Below, one piece after another: positions 16,764-25,053 of a stretch of DNA of 64,000 bases; the first letter of the stretch is position 1; each line of letters starts with the position of its first letter. The notes under the pieces were generated by a model. It had not been told where the DNA came from. It was given only the letters and a program-made list of their open reading frames with translations, and made no database searches. The stretch is from Pseudoduganella aquatica (lineage in GTDB: Bacteria > Pseudomonadota > Gammaproteobacteria > Burkholderiales > Burkholderiaceae_D), in the NCBI RefSeq assembly GCF_009857595.1, contig NZ_WWCU01000013.1, forward strand, positions 62,001-126,000, given 5' to 3'. The translations under genes were made by a program, and so were the position numbers.

Positions 16764-16782
16764 AATGATAATGATTATCATT
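16764..16782. promoter_or_regulatory. Fur box of the PepSY-DUF2271-DUF4198-apbE-flavoreductase operon
   Basis: AATGATAATGATTATCATT is very close to the Fur consensus built from GATAAT repeats and its inverse. It lies 39 bases before the GTG of the first gene. The operon should be repressed when iron is plentiful. Confidence 0.9.
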
Positions 16783-16844
16783 TGCGAAGTCAATCGGCTA
16801 GGGCAATTGTTACATTACGATATTTTTCTTTGCAGCACACATAC

Positions 16845-16879
16845 AAAAATGCCCGGCGCCAATGACTTGGCGCCGGGCA
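16845..16879 (-). terminator. Terminator after the KGG-motif gene
   Basis: GCCCGGCGCCAA pairs perfectly with TTGGCGCCGGGC around a 4-base loop. Read on minus it is followed by ATTTTTG. It separates the KGG gene from the Fur-controlled operon, whose promoter lies just beyond. Confidence 0.85.
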
Positions 16880-16915
16880 CTCTGTAAGGATGGTTGGTGT
16901 TATTGCCGTGCAGAC

Positions 16916-17326
16916 TTAACGACCGCCCTTGCTGCCGCCCTGGCTGCTGCCTTGGTTGCTGCCTTGGCTACCGCCCTGGTTGCCGCCCCGGCTGCTGCCT
17001 TCATTGCCGCCCTGGCCGCCACTGCGCGAGCCGGAGCTGGCCGAGCTGCTCTGGCTGTTCTGGTCGTTCTTGTGGCTCATGCTGCCGGCGCGGCGCGCTT
17101 CTTCGGAAGTGAACTCGTGCGCCGTGCCTTTTTCGTGGGCTGCGCGCCCGCCTTCGGCGGCGATTTCACGCTGGCGCTGCGGATCCATGGACGCGAAGCC
17201 ACGGCTGCTGGTGTCGCCGCTCTGCTTGCTGCTGGACTGCGTACCGCCCTGCTTGCTGCCGCTGCTTGCACTGCTGCTTGCGCTGCTGCCTTTGTTGTCC
17301 TGCCCTTTGCCTTGATTGCTAGCCAT
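16916..17326 (-). CDS. KGG-motif general stress protein
   Basis: A 136-residue, very hydrophilic, low-complexity protein rich in Ser, Gly, Gln and Asn. The centre carries the KGG (con-10/GsiB-type) motif region, RGFASMDPQRQREIAAEGG followed by RAAHEKGTAHEFTSEEARRA. The ends are tracts of SSASS and of GG(N/S)QG repeats. Such proteins are small, disordered and induced by stress or starvation. ATG 17326 is used because AGGAG lies at the right distance; the frame is open 11 codons further without a ribosome site. It is monocistronic, followed by a strong terminator. Confidence 0.85.
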   Translation of the reverse strand: MASNQGKGQDNKGSSASSSASSGSKQGGTQSSSKQSGDTSSRGFASMDPQRQREIAAEGGRAAHEKGTAHEFTSEEARRAGSMSHKNDQNSQSSSASSGSRSGGQGGNEGSSRGGNQGGSQGSNQGSSQGGSKGGR

Positions 17327-17444
17327 GGTGAGTCTCCTGTCGTGGATAGAGAAACTCATGGTAGTGCATCGATTTCGCAGCGCCCATAGGACACTTGCAA
17401 GACAAGGCGTAGGAACAGTCCCGCATTTCGTGACCGAGTTTTGC

Positions 17445-18140
17445 TTACCTTCCAGCGTTCAACATTGCGTGCGGCAGCACCTTGTCGCCAGCCACCAGGT
17501 ACAGCTTGTCGTCGCCGGCAAGCCGCAGCGCATGGCCTCCGGTGAAGGCGCCGAACGAGGGCAGGATGGCGCGCCGCCCGCCAGCCACGAAGCAAGGCAG
17601 GCGCAGCGCATCGCGCCCCGCCGCGAGATGGAACACCGGATGCACATGGCCGGCCAGCACATAGCCCGGCGCATCCAGTTCCGGATGGTGGCAAAACGAA
17701 AACGGCGCCAGCGCAAACGGTTCGTCGGCCACCGCTATGCCCAGGGCCTCCGGCGGATCGCCCGCGTGCAGGTCGTGGTTGCCGCGCACCAGCGTCAGGC
17801 GCAGCGCCGGATGCCGCCCGCGCCAGCGCGCCAGCTCCGCCAGCGTGGCCGGCGCGCGCGCCGCCTTGGCGTGCAGGAAGTCGCCGAGGAAAACCAGCTG
17901 CGCCACGCCGTGCGCTGCCAGCAGCCGGTCCAGCCTCTCCAGGTTGTCCGCCGTGGTGCCGCCCGGCACAGGCACGCCCAGCGCGCGGAAAGCCGCCGCC
18001 TTGCCGAAATGAATATCGGCCACCGCCAGCAACCGCAGGCGCGGCCAGAACAAGGCCTTCTCCGGCAGCAGCAAAACCGTCTCGCCGGCCAGCTCGATGG
18101 CGCAGGCGCCGTCTGCGATGGGCGTGATGGGCGCGCTCAT
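17445..18140 (-). CDS. pdeM: Ligase-associated metallophosphoesterase PdeM
   Basis: A 231-residue calcineurin-like phosphoesterase. The metal-binding blocks are ADIHFGK (about residue 41), GDFLH (about 86), GNHD (about 118) and GHVHP (about 164). In Pseudomonas and relatives this enzyme is encoded with an ATP-dependent DNA ligase, an Lhr-type helicase and an exonuclease, and is placed in DNA repair. Its ATG overlaps the helicase stop by four bases. It is the last gene of the repair operon. Confidence 0.93.
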   Translation of the reverse strand: MSAPITPIADGACAIELAGETVLLLPEKALFWPRLRLLAVADIHFGKAAAFRALGVPVPGGTTADNLERLDRLLAAHGVAQLVFLGDFLHAKAARAPATLAELARWRGRHPALRLTLVRGNHDLHAGDPPEALGIAVADEPFALAPFSFCHHPELDAPGYVLAGHVHPVFHLAAGRDALRLPCFVAGGRRAILPSFGAFTGGHALRLAGDDKLYLVAGDKVLPHAMLNAGR

Positions 18141-20605
18141 GGCCCGGCCGCCTTTTCCAGCTCGCGCAGCATGCGCGCCACGCGGTCCGACAGCTTCTCC
18201 GTGCTGAGTTTTTCGCGGAAGCGCTCCACCATCAGCCCAAAGCCGAACGGCGTGGCGCGCTTCACCTCGTGCAGGGACAGGCTGCGCCGCTGCAGCTCCA
18301 GCAAGGCCGCGCGCAGGCGCTCCAGTTCGAGCTCCTGCTCCAGCACTTCGCGCTGCGCCTGCGTCAGCAGCAGATTGGCCGCGTCGTGCTTGCGGAAGAC
18401 CTCGAAAAACAGCGAGGACGAAGCCTGCAATTGGCGCGCGCTTTTCGGCTGGCCCGGATAGCCCTGGAACACCAGCCCCGCGATGCGCGCAATTTCCCGG
18501 AAGCGGCGCTGCGACAGCTCGGTGGCGTTCAGGCTGGCCAGCACGTCCTCCAGCAGATCACTGGTGCTGAACAGCGGCGTGCAACCGTCCTGGCCTGCAT
18601 CGAGCAGCGCGCGCCAGTCGGGCGCCCCCTCCCCGTCCGCCGCCAGCAGCTCAAGGCCGTAATCGTTGACCGCAATCGAGAAAGTGGCCGGCTGCGTGCG
18701 CGCCACGCGCCAGGCCAGCAGCGAGGCCAGTCCCAGGTGCACCGCGCGGCCCGCAAAGGGATACAGGAACAAGTGCCGCCCCTCGCGGCTTTGCATGCAC
18801 TCGGCCAGCGTGGCGTCCGGCGCCGGCAAGGCGGACCAACGCTGCTGCACCTCCAGCAGCGGACGCACGGCGGCCATCTCCGGCCCCGCATAGCGGCCTT
18901 GCGCGGCCTCCCGCAGCTGTTCCAGCACCGCATGCGCCAGCTCGGACGACAGCGGCATCTTGCCGCCCTGCCAGCGCGGCACGGCGCCCTTGCCGCCGGT
19001 GGCGCGCCGCACGTAGGCCGTCATCTCGTGGACCCGCACGAATTCCAGTATGCGCCCGCCGAACAGGAAATGGTCGCCCTTGCGCAGCCGCGAAATAAAG
19101 GATTCCTCCACGGTGCCGATGCGCCCGCCGTTCATGAACTTGACCTGGATGCTGGCCTCGGAAACGATGGTGCCTATGCCCATGCGGTGGCGGCGCGCGA
19201 TGGCGGCGTCCGGCACGCGGTACACGCCGTCCCCGTCCGGCAGCACGCGGCGGTATTCGGGATAGACGGTCAGGCTTTGACCGCCGCGCGCAACGAAGTC
19301 CAGCGCCCATTGCCACTCCTGCTCCGTCAGGCTGCGGTAGGACCATGCGCCGCGCACCTCCGCCAGCAGCTCGTCCGAACGGAAGCCGCCGCCGGCCGCG
19401 ATGGTGACGAGGTGCTGCACCAGAACGTCCAGCGGCTTGTCCGGCGCGGCGCGCGATTCGATGCGCCGCAACGCCACGGCCTGGCGCGCGCCGGCCGCCT
19501 CCAGCAGCTCCAGGCTGTGCGTAGGCACCAGGGTGACGCGCGAGGCGCGGCCGGGCGCATGGCCGGAACGCCCGGCGCGCTGCAGCAGCCGCGCCACGCC
19601 CTTGGCGCTGCCGATCTGCAGCACGCGTTCGACCGGCAGGAAGTCCACGCCGAGATCCAGGCTGGAGGTGCACACCACGGCTTTCAGCGCGCCGCTTTTC
19701 AGGCCCTGCTCCACCCACGCGCGCACCTCCCTGTCCAGCGAGCCGTGGTGCAGCGCGAGCAAACCGGCCCAGTCGGGGCGGGCGTCCAGCAGGTTCTGGT
19801 ACCACAGCTCGGACTGAGAACGCGTGTTGGTGAACACCAGCGTGGTGGCGTGCCGCTCGATCTCGGCGATCACCGGCTGCAGCATCTGCATGCCGAGGTG
19901 GCCGGCCCAGGGAAAGCGCGACGGGTGGTCCGGAATCAGGGTGTCGATCAGCAGCTCCTTGCGCACATGGCCTTCCACCAGCACGCCCTGCCCCTCGCCG
20001 AGCAGCACGTCCCTGGCCCGCTCCAGCTGGCCCAGCGTGGCCGACAGGCCCCACACCGGCAGGTCCGGATTCAACTTGCGCAGCCGCGCCAGCGCAAGCT
20101 GGGTTTGCACGCCGCGCTTGTTGCCCATCAGTTCGTGCCATTCGTCGATCACCACCATGTCCAGCAGGGCGAAGTGCTGCTCGGCGTCCGGCTTGCTGAG
20201 CATCAGGGTCAGGGATTCGGGCGTGGTGACCAGGGCGTCCGGCAGGCGCCTGGCCTGGCGGGCGCGCTCGGCGGACGCGGTATCGCCGGTGCGGGCGGCG
20301 ACGGTCCAGCCGGGGGCCAGCTCGGCGGCGGAGGATTCCAGCGTGCGCAGCGTGTCGGCGGCCAGGGCGCGCATGGGCGTGATCCACAGCACGCGCAGGC
20401 CGGCCTTGCGGCGCGGCGCCTGTGCGCCCGCGCGCAGCAAGGCCGCGAACCAGACCGCGTAAGTCTTGCCCGAGCCTGTCGTTGCATGCAGCAGGCCCGA
20501 TGCGCCGGCCAGTGCGGCGCGCCAGACCTCGCGCTGAAAGGGAAACACAGCCCAGCCCCGGGCGGCGAACCACGCGTCCACCTGCGCCGCGCCCGGGCCG
20601 CTCAT
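18137..20605 (-). CDS. Ligase-associated DEXH helicase, Lhr-core type
   Basis: An 822-residue superfamily 2 helicase. Walker A is ATTGSGKT (about residue 40), the DEXH box is IDEWHEL (about 151), motif III is LSATLG, and motif VI is [10 protein letters not shown]. The part after residue 420 matches the winged-helix and Lhr-core region. This family unwinds with 3'-to-5' polarity and is encoded with the ligase, exonuclease and PdeM. The start at 20605 overlaps the ligase stop by four bases, which decides it. The frame stays open far upstream through the ligase gene, and a 1327-residue reading of it would be wrong. Confidence 0.93.
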   Translation of the reverse strand: MSGPGAAQVDAWFAARGWAVFPFQREVWRAALAGASGLLHATTGSGKTYAVWFAALLRAGAQAPRRKAGLRVLWITPMRALAADTLRTLESSAAELAPGWTVAARTGDTASAERARQARRLPDALVTTPESLTLMLSKPDAEQHFALLDMVVIDEWHELMGNKRGVQTQLALARLRKLNPDLPVWGLSATLGQLERARDVLLGEGQGVLVEGHVRKELLIDTLIPDHPSRFPWAGHLGMQMLQPVIAEIERHATTLVFTNTRSQSELWYQNLLDARPDWAGLLALHHGSLDREVRAWVEQGLKSGALKAVVCTSSLDLGVDFLPVERVLQIGSAKGVARLLQRAGRSGHAPGRASRVTLVPTHSLELLEAAGARQAVALRRIESRAAPDKPLDVLVQHLVTIAAGGGFRSDELLAEVRGAWSYRSLTEQEWQWALDFVARGGQSLTVYPEYRRVLPDGDGVYRVPDAAIARRHRMGIGTIVSEASIQVKFMNGGRIGTVEESFISRLRKGDHFLFGGRILEFVRVHEMTAYVRRATGGKGAVPRWQGGKMPLSSELAHAVLEQLREAAQGRYAGPEMAAVRPLLEVQQRWSALPAPDATLAECMQSREGRHLFLYPFAGRAVHLGLASLLAWRVARTQPATFSIAVNDYGLELLAADGEGAPDWRALLDAGQDGCTPLFSTSDLLEDVLASLNATELSQRRFREIARIAGLVFQGYPGQPKSARQLQASSSLFFEVFRKHDAANLLLTQAQREVLEQELELERLRAALLELQRRSLSLHEVKRATPFGFGLMVERFREKLSTEKLSDRVARMLRELEKAAGP

Positions 20606-22230
20606 GCGGCGCCGGCCAGCAGGCCCTTGAGCGTTTCCAGCGTATCGGCGTCCTCCACGGTCTTGTCGTCGCGGCGGCGCAGGATGCGCGGGAAGCGCAC
20701 GGCAATGCCCGACTTGTGGCGCGGCGACAGCGCAATGCCTTCGAAGCCGATCTCGAACACCATGCTGGGCTTCACGCTGCGCACCGGCCCGAATTTTTCT
20801 ATCGTGGTGCGGCGGATGGCGTTGTCGACCTGCGCGATCTCCGCGTCCGTCAGCCCCGAATACGCTTTCGCGAACGGCACCAGCTGGCGTCCATCTTCCT
20901 CGCCGTCCCACACTGCGAAGGTGTAGTCCGTGTACAGCGACGCGCGGCGCCCATGGCCGGCCTGCGCATAGATCAGCACCGCGTCCACCGAATAGGGATC
21001 GATCTTCCACTTCCACCACGTGCCCACATCCTTGGTGCGGCCCACGCCGTACTGCGCGGACGCCGCCTTCAGCATCAATCCCTCCACGCCGCGCGCGCGC
21101 GACTCGGCGCGGATGCCGGCCAGCTGTTCCCAGCTCTGCGCCTGCACCAGCGGCGACAGGCGCAAGGCCGGCAGCGCCAGCGCGGCCACCAGCCCTTCCA
21201 GCATGGCGCGCCGCTCGCGCTGCGGCAGCGCGCGCAGGTCGGCGCCGTCCTGCTCCAGCAGATCGTAAGCCACCAGCACGGCCGGCAGCTCGCCCAGCAT
21301 GCGGGCCGACAGGGTCTTGCGCGCGATGCGCTTTTGCAGGTCGGCGAAGGGAGCTGGCGCGTCGGCGCCGCGCCAGACCAGGATTTCGCCGTCGATCACC
21401 GTGCCTTCCGGCAGGGCCAGCGCGGCCAGCTCGGGAAAGCGGTCCGTGATCAGTTCCTCGCCGCGCGACCACAGCCAGTTCTTCCCTTCCCGGCACACCA
21501 GCTGCGCGCGCATGCCGTCGTACTTCCACTCGGCCTGCCAGTCTTCCAGCGCCCCCAGCGACTCGGGCGCGGCCTGCAGCTGGTGCGCCAGGAAGAAGGG
21601 ATAGGGCTGGCCGCCGCGCTGCGCATGCTCGTCCGCCGACTGCGCGCTGACCAGCTGCAGAAAGCCCTGCGCCGTGGGGCTGACGCGGCCGTCGGTCCAG
21701 CCCATCAGCCGCTGCGCGATCACTTTGCCGTCCACCGCCGCGATGGCGCTCAGCGCGCGCGTGACCAGCAGGCGCGACACGCCGACGCGGAAGCCGCCGC
21801 CTATCAGCTTGGACAGCAGGAAGCGTTCGCGCGTTTCCAGTTCGTCCCAATAGCGGAACAAGGCCTCGCGTATGGTTTCCGGCGCCGCCCCGCGCAGCGG
21901 CGCAATGCGCTGCTCCACCCATTCCGCCAGGCCCGCGTCGCTGCGCCGGCTGGGCGCGGGCAGAATGTGCGCGATGGTCTCGGCCAGGTCGCCCACCGCG
22001 TGGTAGCACTCGTCGAACAGCCACTCGTCCAGGCCGGCGAACTCGGTGGCGTACTGGCGCAGCAGCTTGACCGGCACCGCCTGGCGCGGCTTGCCGCCCG
22101 CCAGGAAATACACCGCCCACGCCGCGTTCTCCGGCGCCGCGCTGGCGAAAAAAGCCTGCAGCGCATCGAGCTTGCGGCTGGTGGACGTGGTCTCGTCCAG
22201 TTCGGCGTAGAGACGGGCGAATTCACGCAT
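20602..22230 (-). CDS. ATP-dependent DNA ligase of the repair operon
   Basis: A 542-residue ATP-dependent ligase. The adenylation motif EWKYDGMR has its reactive lysine near residue 239. Other nucleotidyltransferase motifs are VIDGEIL (about 281), EGLMLK (about 393) and WWKWKID (about 417), followed by an OB-fold. The N-terminal 200 residues are the DNA-binding domain typical of LigB/LigC-like bacterial enzymes. It is a second ligase, distinct from the replicative NAD-dependent LigA. It overlaps the exonuclease gene by eight bases and the helicase gene by four, so all are translated together. Confidence 0.95.
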   Translation of the reverse strand: MREFARLYAELDETTSTSRKLDALQAFFASAAPENAAWAVYFLAGGKPRQAVPVKLLRQYATEFAGLDEWLFDECYHAVGDLAETIAHILPAPSRRSDAGLAEWVEQRIAPLRGAAPETIREALFRYWDELETRERFLLSKLIGGGFRVGVSRLLVTRALSAIAAVDGKVIAQRLMGWTDGRVSPTAQGFLQLVSAQSADEHAQRGGQPYPFFLAHQLQAAPESLGALEDWQAEWKYDGMRAQLVCREGKNWLWSRGEELITDRFPELAALALPEGTVIDGEILVWRGADAPAPFADLQKRIARKTLSARMLGELPAVLVAYDLLEQDGADLRALPQRERRAMLEGLVAALALPALRLSPLVQAQSWEQLAGIRAESRARGVEGLMLKAASAQYGVGRTKDVGTWWKWKIDPYSVDAVLIYAQAGHGRRASLYTDYTFAVWDGEEDGRQLVPFAKAYSGLTDAEIAQVDNAIRRTTIEKFGPVRSVKPSMVFEIGFEGIALSPRHKSGIAVRFPRILRRRDDKTVEDADTLETLKGLLAGAA

Positions 22231-23233
22231 GCGGCACCTCGCCCTCCTCCGCTTCGTCGTCGCCGTATTCGGTGTCGAAGCCGCTGGCGTCCAGGCCGTT
22301 CTGGCACAGCCAGCGCACCATCACCGGTATGGAGCCATGCGTGACGATGACGCGCTGCGCGCCGGTGGCCTTGATGGCGGACATCAGTCCCGGCCAGTCC
22401 GCGTGGTCCGACAGCACAAAGCCCCGGTCCACGCCGCGCCGGCGGCGCGCGCCGCGCAGCAGCATCCAGCCGCTGGCGAAGGCGTCGCTGTAGTCGCCGA
22501 AGCGCTTGATCCACGGCGAGCCCGCCGCCGACGGCGGCGCCAGCACAATGGCGCGGCGCAGCTCCGCCTTGTCCACTTCCGTCACCATGCGCGTCTCCGG
22601 CAGCGCCACGCCGGCCGCGCGGTACACGCGGTTCAGCGGCTCCACCGCGCCGTGGCAGACGATGGGGCCGATGGACGGATCGAGCCCGCTCAGCATGCGC
22701 TGCGCCTTGCCGAAGGAATAGCCCAGCAGCACGCTGGCGCGGCCCTGCTCCGCGTTGCGCGCCCACCAGGCGTTGATGTCGGCGTAGACCTGCTCCTGCG
22801 GCTGCCAGCGGTAGATGGGCAGGCCGAAGGTGGACTCGGTGATGAAGGTGTCGCAGCGCACCGGCTCGAACGGCGCGCAGGTGGCGTCCGCCTCCACCTT
22901 GTAGTCGCCGGAAGCCACCCACACCTCGCCGCGGTGCGCCATGCGCACCTGCGCCGAGCCAAGCACATGGCCGGCCGGATGCAGCGAGATGCGCACGCCG
23001 TTGTGCTCCACTTCCGTGCCGTAGTCCAGGCCCTGCACATTGATCTCGCCCAGGCGCGACTTGAGAATGTTCACGCCGGGCGCGGCGGCCAGGTAGTGGC
23101 CGTGGCCCTGGCGTGCGTGGTCGGAATGCGCGTGCGTGATGACGGCCCTGGCCACCGGCCGCCACGGGTCGATGTAGAAATCGCCGGGCACGCAGTACAG
23201 GCCCTCCTTGCGCACTACCACCATGTCGGACAT
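22223..23233 (-). CDS. Ligase-associated exonuclease, metallo-beta-lactamase fold
   Basis: A 336-residue metallo-beta-lactamase/beta-CASP-like nuclease. The metal motif is THAHSDHARQGH (about residue 33), with further ligands in HPAGHVLGS, SGDYK and the C-terminal LSDHADW. Members encoded with ATP-dependent ligase and Lhr helicase have been described as DNA 3'-exonucleases. It lies 15 bases after recQ and overlaps the ligase gene by eight bases. Confidence 0.92.
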   Translation of the reverse strand: MSDMVVVRKEGLYCVPGDFYIDPWRPVARAVITHAHSDHARQGHGHYLAAAPGVNILKSRLGEINVQGLDYGTEVEHNGVRISLHPAGHVLGSAQVRMAHRGEVWVASGDYKVEADATCAPFEPVRCDTFITESTFGLPIYRWQPQEQVYADINAWWARNAEQGRASVLLGYSFGKAQRMLSGLDPSIGPIVCHGAVEPLNRVYRAAGVALPETRMVTEVDKAELRRAIVLAPPSAAGSPWIKRFGDYSDAFASGWMLLRGARRRRGVDRGFVLSDHADWPGLMSAIKATGAQRVIVTHGSIPVMVRWLCQNGLDASGFDTEYGDDEAEEGEVPHA

Positions 23234-23248
23234 GGGTCTCCTCCCAGG

Positions 23249-24952
23249 CTAGACCGGCTCGACAAAACCGGCCATGAAGGTCTTGGTTGTATTCTCCGGA
23301 AACGCTATCGTGACCTGGTCTCCCGCCACCGACAGCACGGTGCCGATGTCGAACTTGGCCACCTTGACCTGGCTGCCCACTTCGATCTGCGGGCCGGCCG
23401 CCGGCGGCGCCGGCATGGCGAAGGTCTCGCCGGGATCAAAGGCCGCCTGCGGCGGCGCCAGGCAATTATCGCACTGGCAGCAGCGCTCGAAGCCGGGCGT
23501 CTCGTCGCCGAAATAGTCGAGCAGCAGCTTCCAGCGGCAGTAGCCGCTTTGCGCATAGCCCACCATTTGCTCCAGCGCCTCGCGGTCGCGCTCTTGCTTG
23601 TCGGCGTAGACTCCGGCCAGGCGCTCGAACTGCGCGGCGGAGGGCTCGCCCGCCGCGGGCTGCCACGCCAGGCGGCGGTTCTGTTTCAGCAGCTTGCCGT
23701 CCTTGAGCAGCTTGAGGCAGACCTGCAGCATGGCCGGCGCGGCCTCGCCCAGTTCGGCCTTGAGCGCGTCGAAGGCGAAGGGGCCGCCGGCCGCCAGCTT
23801 GCAGGCGGCGTCGTACACCGTCCGCAGTTCGTTGGCCTCCGGGTAGTGCTTGACCAGGAAAAACTGCTGCAGGCGCTTGTCGGCCTGCAGGTAAAGCAGC
23901 GTGCAGTTGGCGATCTGCCCGTCGCGTCCCGCGCGGCCGGACTCCTGGTAGTAGGCTTCCAGATTGGCCGGCACCTGCAGATGCAGCACGAAGCGCACGT
24001 CGGCCTTGTCTATGCCCATGCCGAAAGCGTTGGTGGCCACCATCACGCGGCGCGCGCCGTTCATGAACAGCTCCTGGCTGTCCCTGCGCTGCTGCGCGGG
24101 CAGCTTGCCGTGGTACAGCGCCACGCTTTCGCCCGCCGCCTCCAGCAGCGCGTACATCTCCTCGGCTGCCTTGACCGTGGCCGCGTACACAATGCCCACG
24201 CCGGTTTCGCTGCGGACCCGCTCCAGCGCCTGGGCGCGCTTCTCGTCCGGGTTGGTGCTCTGCACCACCTGGTAGTGCAGATTGGGGCGGTAGATGCCGG
24301 TGTTGATCACGTTCAGGTCCGCCACGCCCAGCTGCTGCCCGATGTCCGCCACCACGTCGCCGGTGGCGGTGGCGGTCAGCGCCAGCACCGGCGGGCGGCC
24401 CAGCGCCGCCACCGCCGCGCCTATGCCCAGGTAGGCGGGGCGGAAGTCATGGCCCCACTGGGAAATGCAGTGCGCCTCGTCGATCACCAGCAGGTCCACC
24501 TGGCTGGCCTGCAGCAGCGCCAGGAACTCCGGCATGGCCAGCCGCTCCGGCGTGCAGAAGATAATGCCGCTGCTGCGCGCGCGGATGCTCTCAAGCGCTT
24601 CGAGCTCCTCCGCGCGCGGCAGGCTGCTGTTGAGCTGCGCGGCGCGGATGCCGATCTCCTCCAGCTTTTCCAGCTGGTCCTGCATCAGCGAAATCAGCGG
24701 CGACACCACCACCGTGGCGCCCGGCAGTATGGAGGCGGGAATCTGGTAGCACAGCGATTTGCCGCTGCCGGTGGGCATGATGGCCAGCGTGTTGCGCCCC
24801 GCCAGCACGCTGTCGATCACCTGGCGCTGGCCCGGACGCAGGCTTTCCACGCCGAATACACGGCGCAGCAAGCCGCCGATCAGGCGCGTGCGCGCCGTCG
24901 CCTCCTTCGCTACGCGCCGCTGTGCCGCCGCGCTCTTGTCGCTGCTTGCCAT
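23249..24952 (-). CDS. recQ: RecQ-family DNA helicase with an extra C-terminal module
   Basis: A 567-residue RecQ helicase. Walker A is MPTGSGKSLCYQIPA (about 59), the DEAH box is IDEAHCISQWGHDFRPAYLG (about 154), and motif VI is ESGRAGRDGQ. Zinc-binding cysteines are in GYCRWKLL and ERCCQCDNC (about 455-480). No HRDC domain follows. Instead the last 50 residues, starting VGSQVKVAKFDIGTV, look like a small Tudor/KOW-like barrel of the kind found at the end of UvrD-type helicases. It is the first gene of the repair operon, 15 bases before the exonuclease gene. No convincing LexA box is present upstream. Confidence 0.9.
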   Translation of the reverse strand: MASSDKSAAAQRRVAKEATARTRLIGGLLRRVFGVESLRPGQRQVIDSVLAGRNTLAIMPTGSGKSLCYQIPASILPGATVVVSPLISLMQDQLEKLEEIGIRAAQLNSSLPRAEELEALESIRARSSGIIFCTPERLAMPEFLALLQASQVDLLVIDEAHCISQWGHDFRPAYLGIGAAVAALGRPPVLALTATATGDVVADIGQQLGVADLNVINTGIYRPNLHYQVVQSTNPDEKRAQALERVRSETGVGIVYAATVKAAEEMYALLEAAGESVALYHGKLPAQQRRDSQELFMNGARRVMVATNAFGMGIDKADVRFVLHLQVPANLEAYYQESGRAGRDGQIANCTLLYLQADKRLQQFFLVKHYPEANELRTVYDAACKLAAGGPFAFDALKAELGEAAPAMLQVCLKLLKDGKLLKQNRRLAWQPAAGEPSAAQFERLAGVYADKQERDREALEQMVGYAQSGYCRWKLLLDYFGDETPGFERCCQCDNCLAPPQAAFDPGETFAMPAPPAAGPQIEVGSQVKVAKFDIGTVLSVAGDQVTIAFPENTTKTFMAGFVEPV

Positions 24953-25053
24953 GGTGTCCGCCTCGCTTCATCGCTACTGTAGTTAGAGCTAATGTAAGCG
25001 GCGGATGGGGAGGACGCCATAGGACGCCGCCTACAGCAGCCGTAGGAGGGCCG

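Noticed and set aside
18137..22120. A 1327-residue open frame joining the Lhr-type helicase to an upstream extension.
   Set aside because: The extension is a shadow of the ligase gene. The ATG at 20605 overlaps the ligase stop by four bases and begins the helicase family's N-terminus.
25031..25047. CCTAC-N7-GTAGG dyad between recQ and the hybrid kinase gene as a NarL-type site.
   Set aside because: It is imperfect for NarL heptamers, GC-rich, and partly explained by chance in this composition; nothing else supports it.
24953..25053. A possible LexA (SOS) box upstream of recQ around CTACTGTAG.
   Set aside because: The sequence lacks the CTGT-N8-ACAG arrangement, so SOS control cannot be supported.
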